Shown: positions 63,801 through 64,000 of the stretch, in pieces
Layout of the letters: each line of letters begins with the position of its first letter
Position numbering within the stretch: the first letter of the stretch is position 1
NCBI GenBank assembly: GCA_948146395.1
Contig: OX411556.1
Coordinates: forward strand, 28,691,653 to 28,755,652
DNA: 64,000 nucleotides
Direction: 5' to 3'
Source: Fragum whitleyi
Lineage: Eukaryota; Mollusca; Bivalvia; Cardiida; Cardiidae
Notes under the pieces: model-generated
What the model saw: the letters and a program-made list of their open reading frames with translations, nothing else
Told to the model about the DNA's origin: nothing
Databases searched by the model: none
Program-made: the position numbers and the translations under genes

Positions 63801-64000
63801 GAATCCTAAGATATTCATATAAGGATACGATGGTTTCACGTCAGTGACTTAAGCGAGTAGCATTGGCAACGTCAAATGTTTTCACTCAAAGTTTCGAGGG
63901 CTAACACCATTTTAACTGACGGCATCGACTTTTTCCAAGGTTTTCCCGTGGTTTTGTTTTTTTTTTTTTTTTTTTTTTTAAGTCAGTCTATGTACATCCG
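63801..64000. other. Non-coding end of window
   Basis: Contains a T-run (about 63955-63979). Nothing else seen. Confidence 0.4.

Overview
The window reads as nuclear DNA of an animal, most likely a bivalve mollusc (inference). It is AT-rich, gene-poor and crowded with short inverted-repeat transposons, tRNA-derived SINEs and microsatellites. The only host-type genes are one spliced PAN/Apple plus C-type-lectin gene and one Mab-21/cGAS-like gene with the C-terminal extension typical of bivalve copies. There are no bacterial operons, rRNA genes or CRISPR arrays.

Layout. Positions 1-11627 form a very long inverted repeat: arms 1-2188 and 9373-11627 around a 7.2-kb spacer. The spacer holds a miniature LTR element (3177-3585), an inverted-repeat element (4141-5076), and two elements with CAGGG ends and AGTAT direct repeats (6172-8520 and 8587-8948), the first split by a 1.5-kb repeat with six ~162-bp internal units. 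Positions 11628-16082 are non-coding with repeat fragments. A minus-strand cGAS-like receptor gene lies at 16083-18175; its nucleotidyltransferase core is intact over 368 codons, but the C-terminal region is cut off by a frameshift and a stop. Positions 18176-27612 are repeats only.

A plus-strand secreted lectin gene spans 27923-56143. Its four coding exons (27923-28253, 35587-35666, 39380-39479, 55914-56143) join in phase to 246 codons: signal peptide, PAN/Apple domain, then a six-cysteine CTLD. The introns total about 27 kb and are almost entirely mobile DNA. A small inverted-repeat element begins within about 15-20 bases of every 5' splice site.

The main discovery candidate is in intron 3. 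A minus-strand CR1/L2-like retrotransposon (42150-52914, 5'-truncated; SGNH-esterase plus zinc knuckle, AP endonuclease, reverse transcriptase) is split by a 6593-bp element (44208-50800). That element is built entirely of ~337-bp repeats: eight units in one orientation meeting eleven or more in the other with no spacer. It ends in AGGTCCGTGAAGTTGGCAG on both sides and is flanked by a perfect 9-bp duplication CAATTATGT. The retrotransposon reading frame resumes exactly if the element and one duplication are removed. This is a giant foldback-type transposon with no coding capacity. Monomer lengths fall in 8-bp steps because of a variable CCTAGCAG run.

Positions 56144-64000 lie downstream of the lectin gene and hold only repeats. 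Recurrent families are: a 229-bp TTAA-flanked piggyBac-like MITE (six copies), a 160-bp TA-flanked MITE (four), GGGCCAACTT elements (four), CATCGTGAAATTGACA elements (at least five), a main tRNA-derived SINE (six) and several other tRNA-like heads. All family names rest on motifs and target duplications read by eye; no database search was made.
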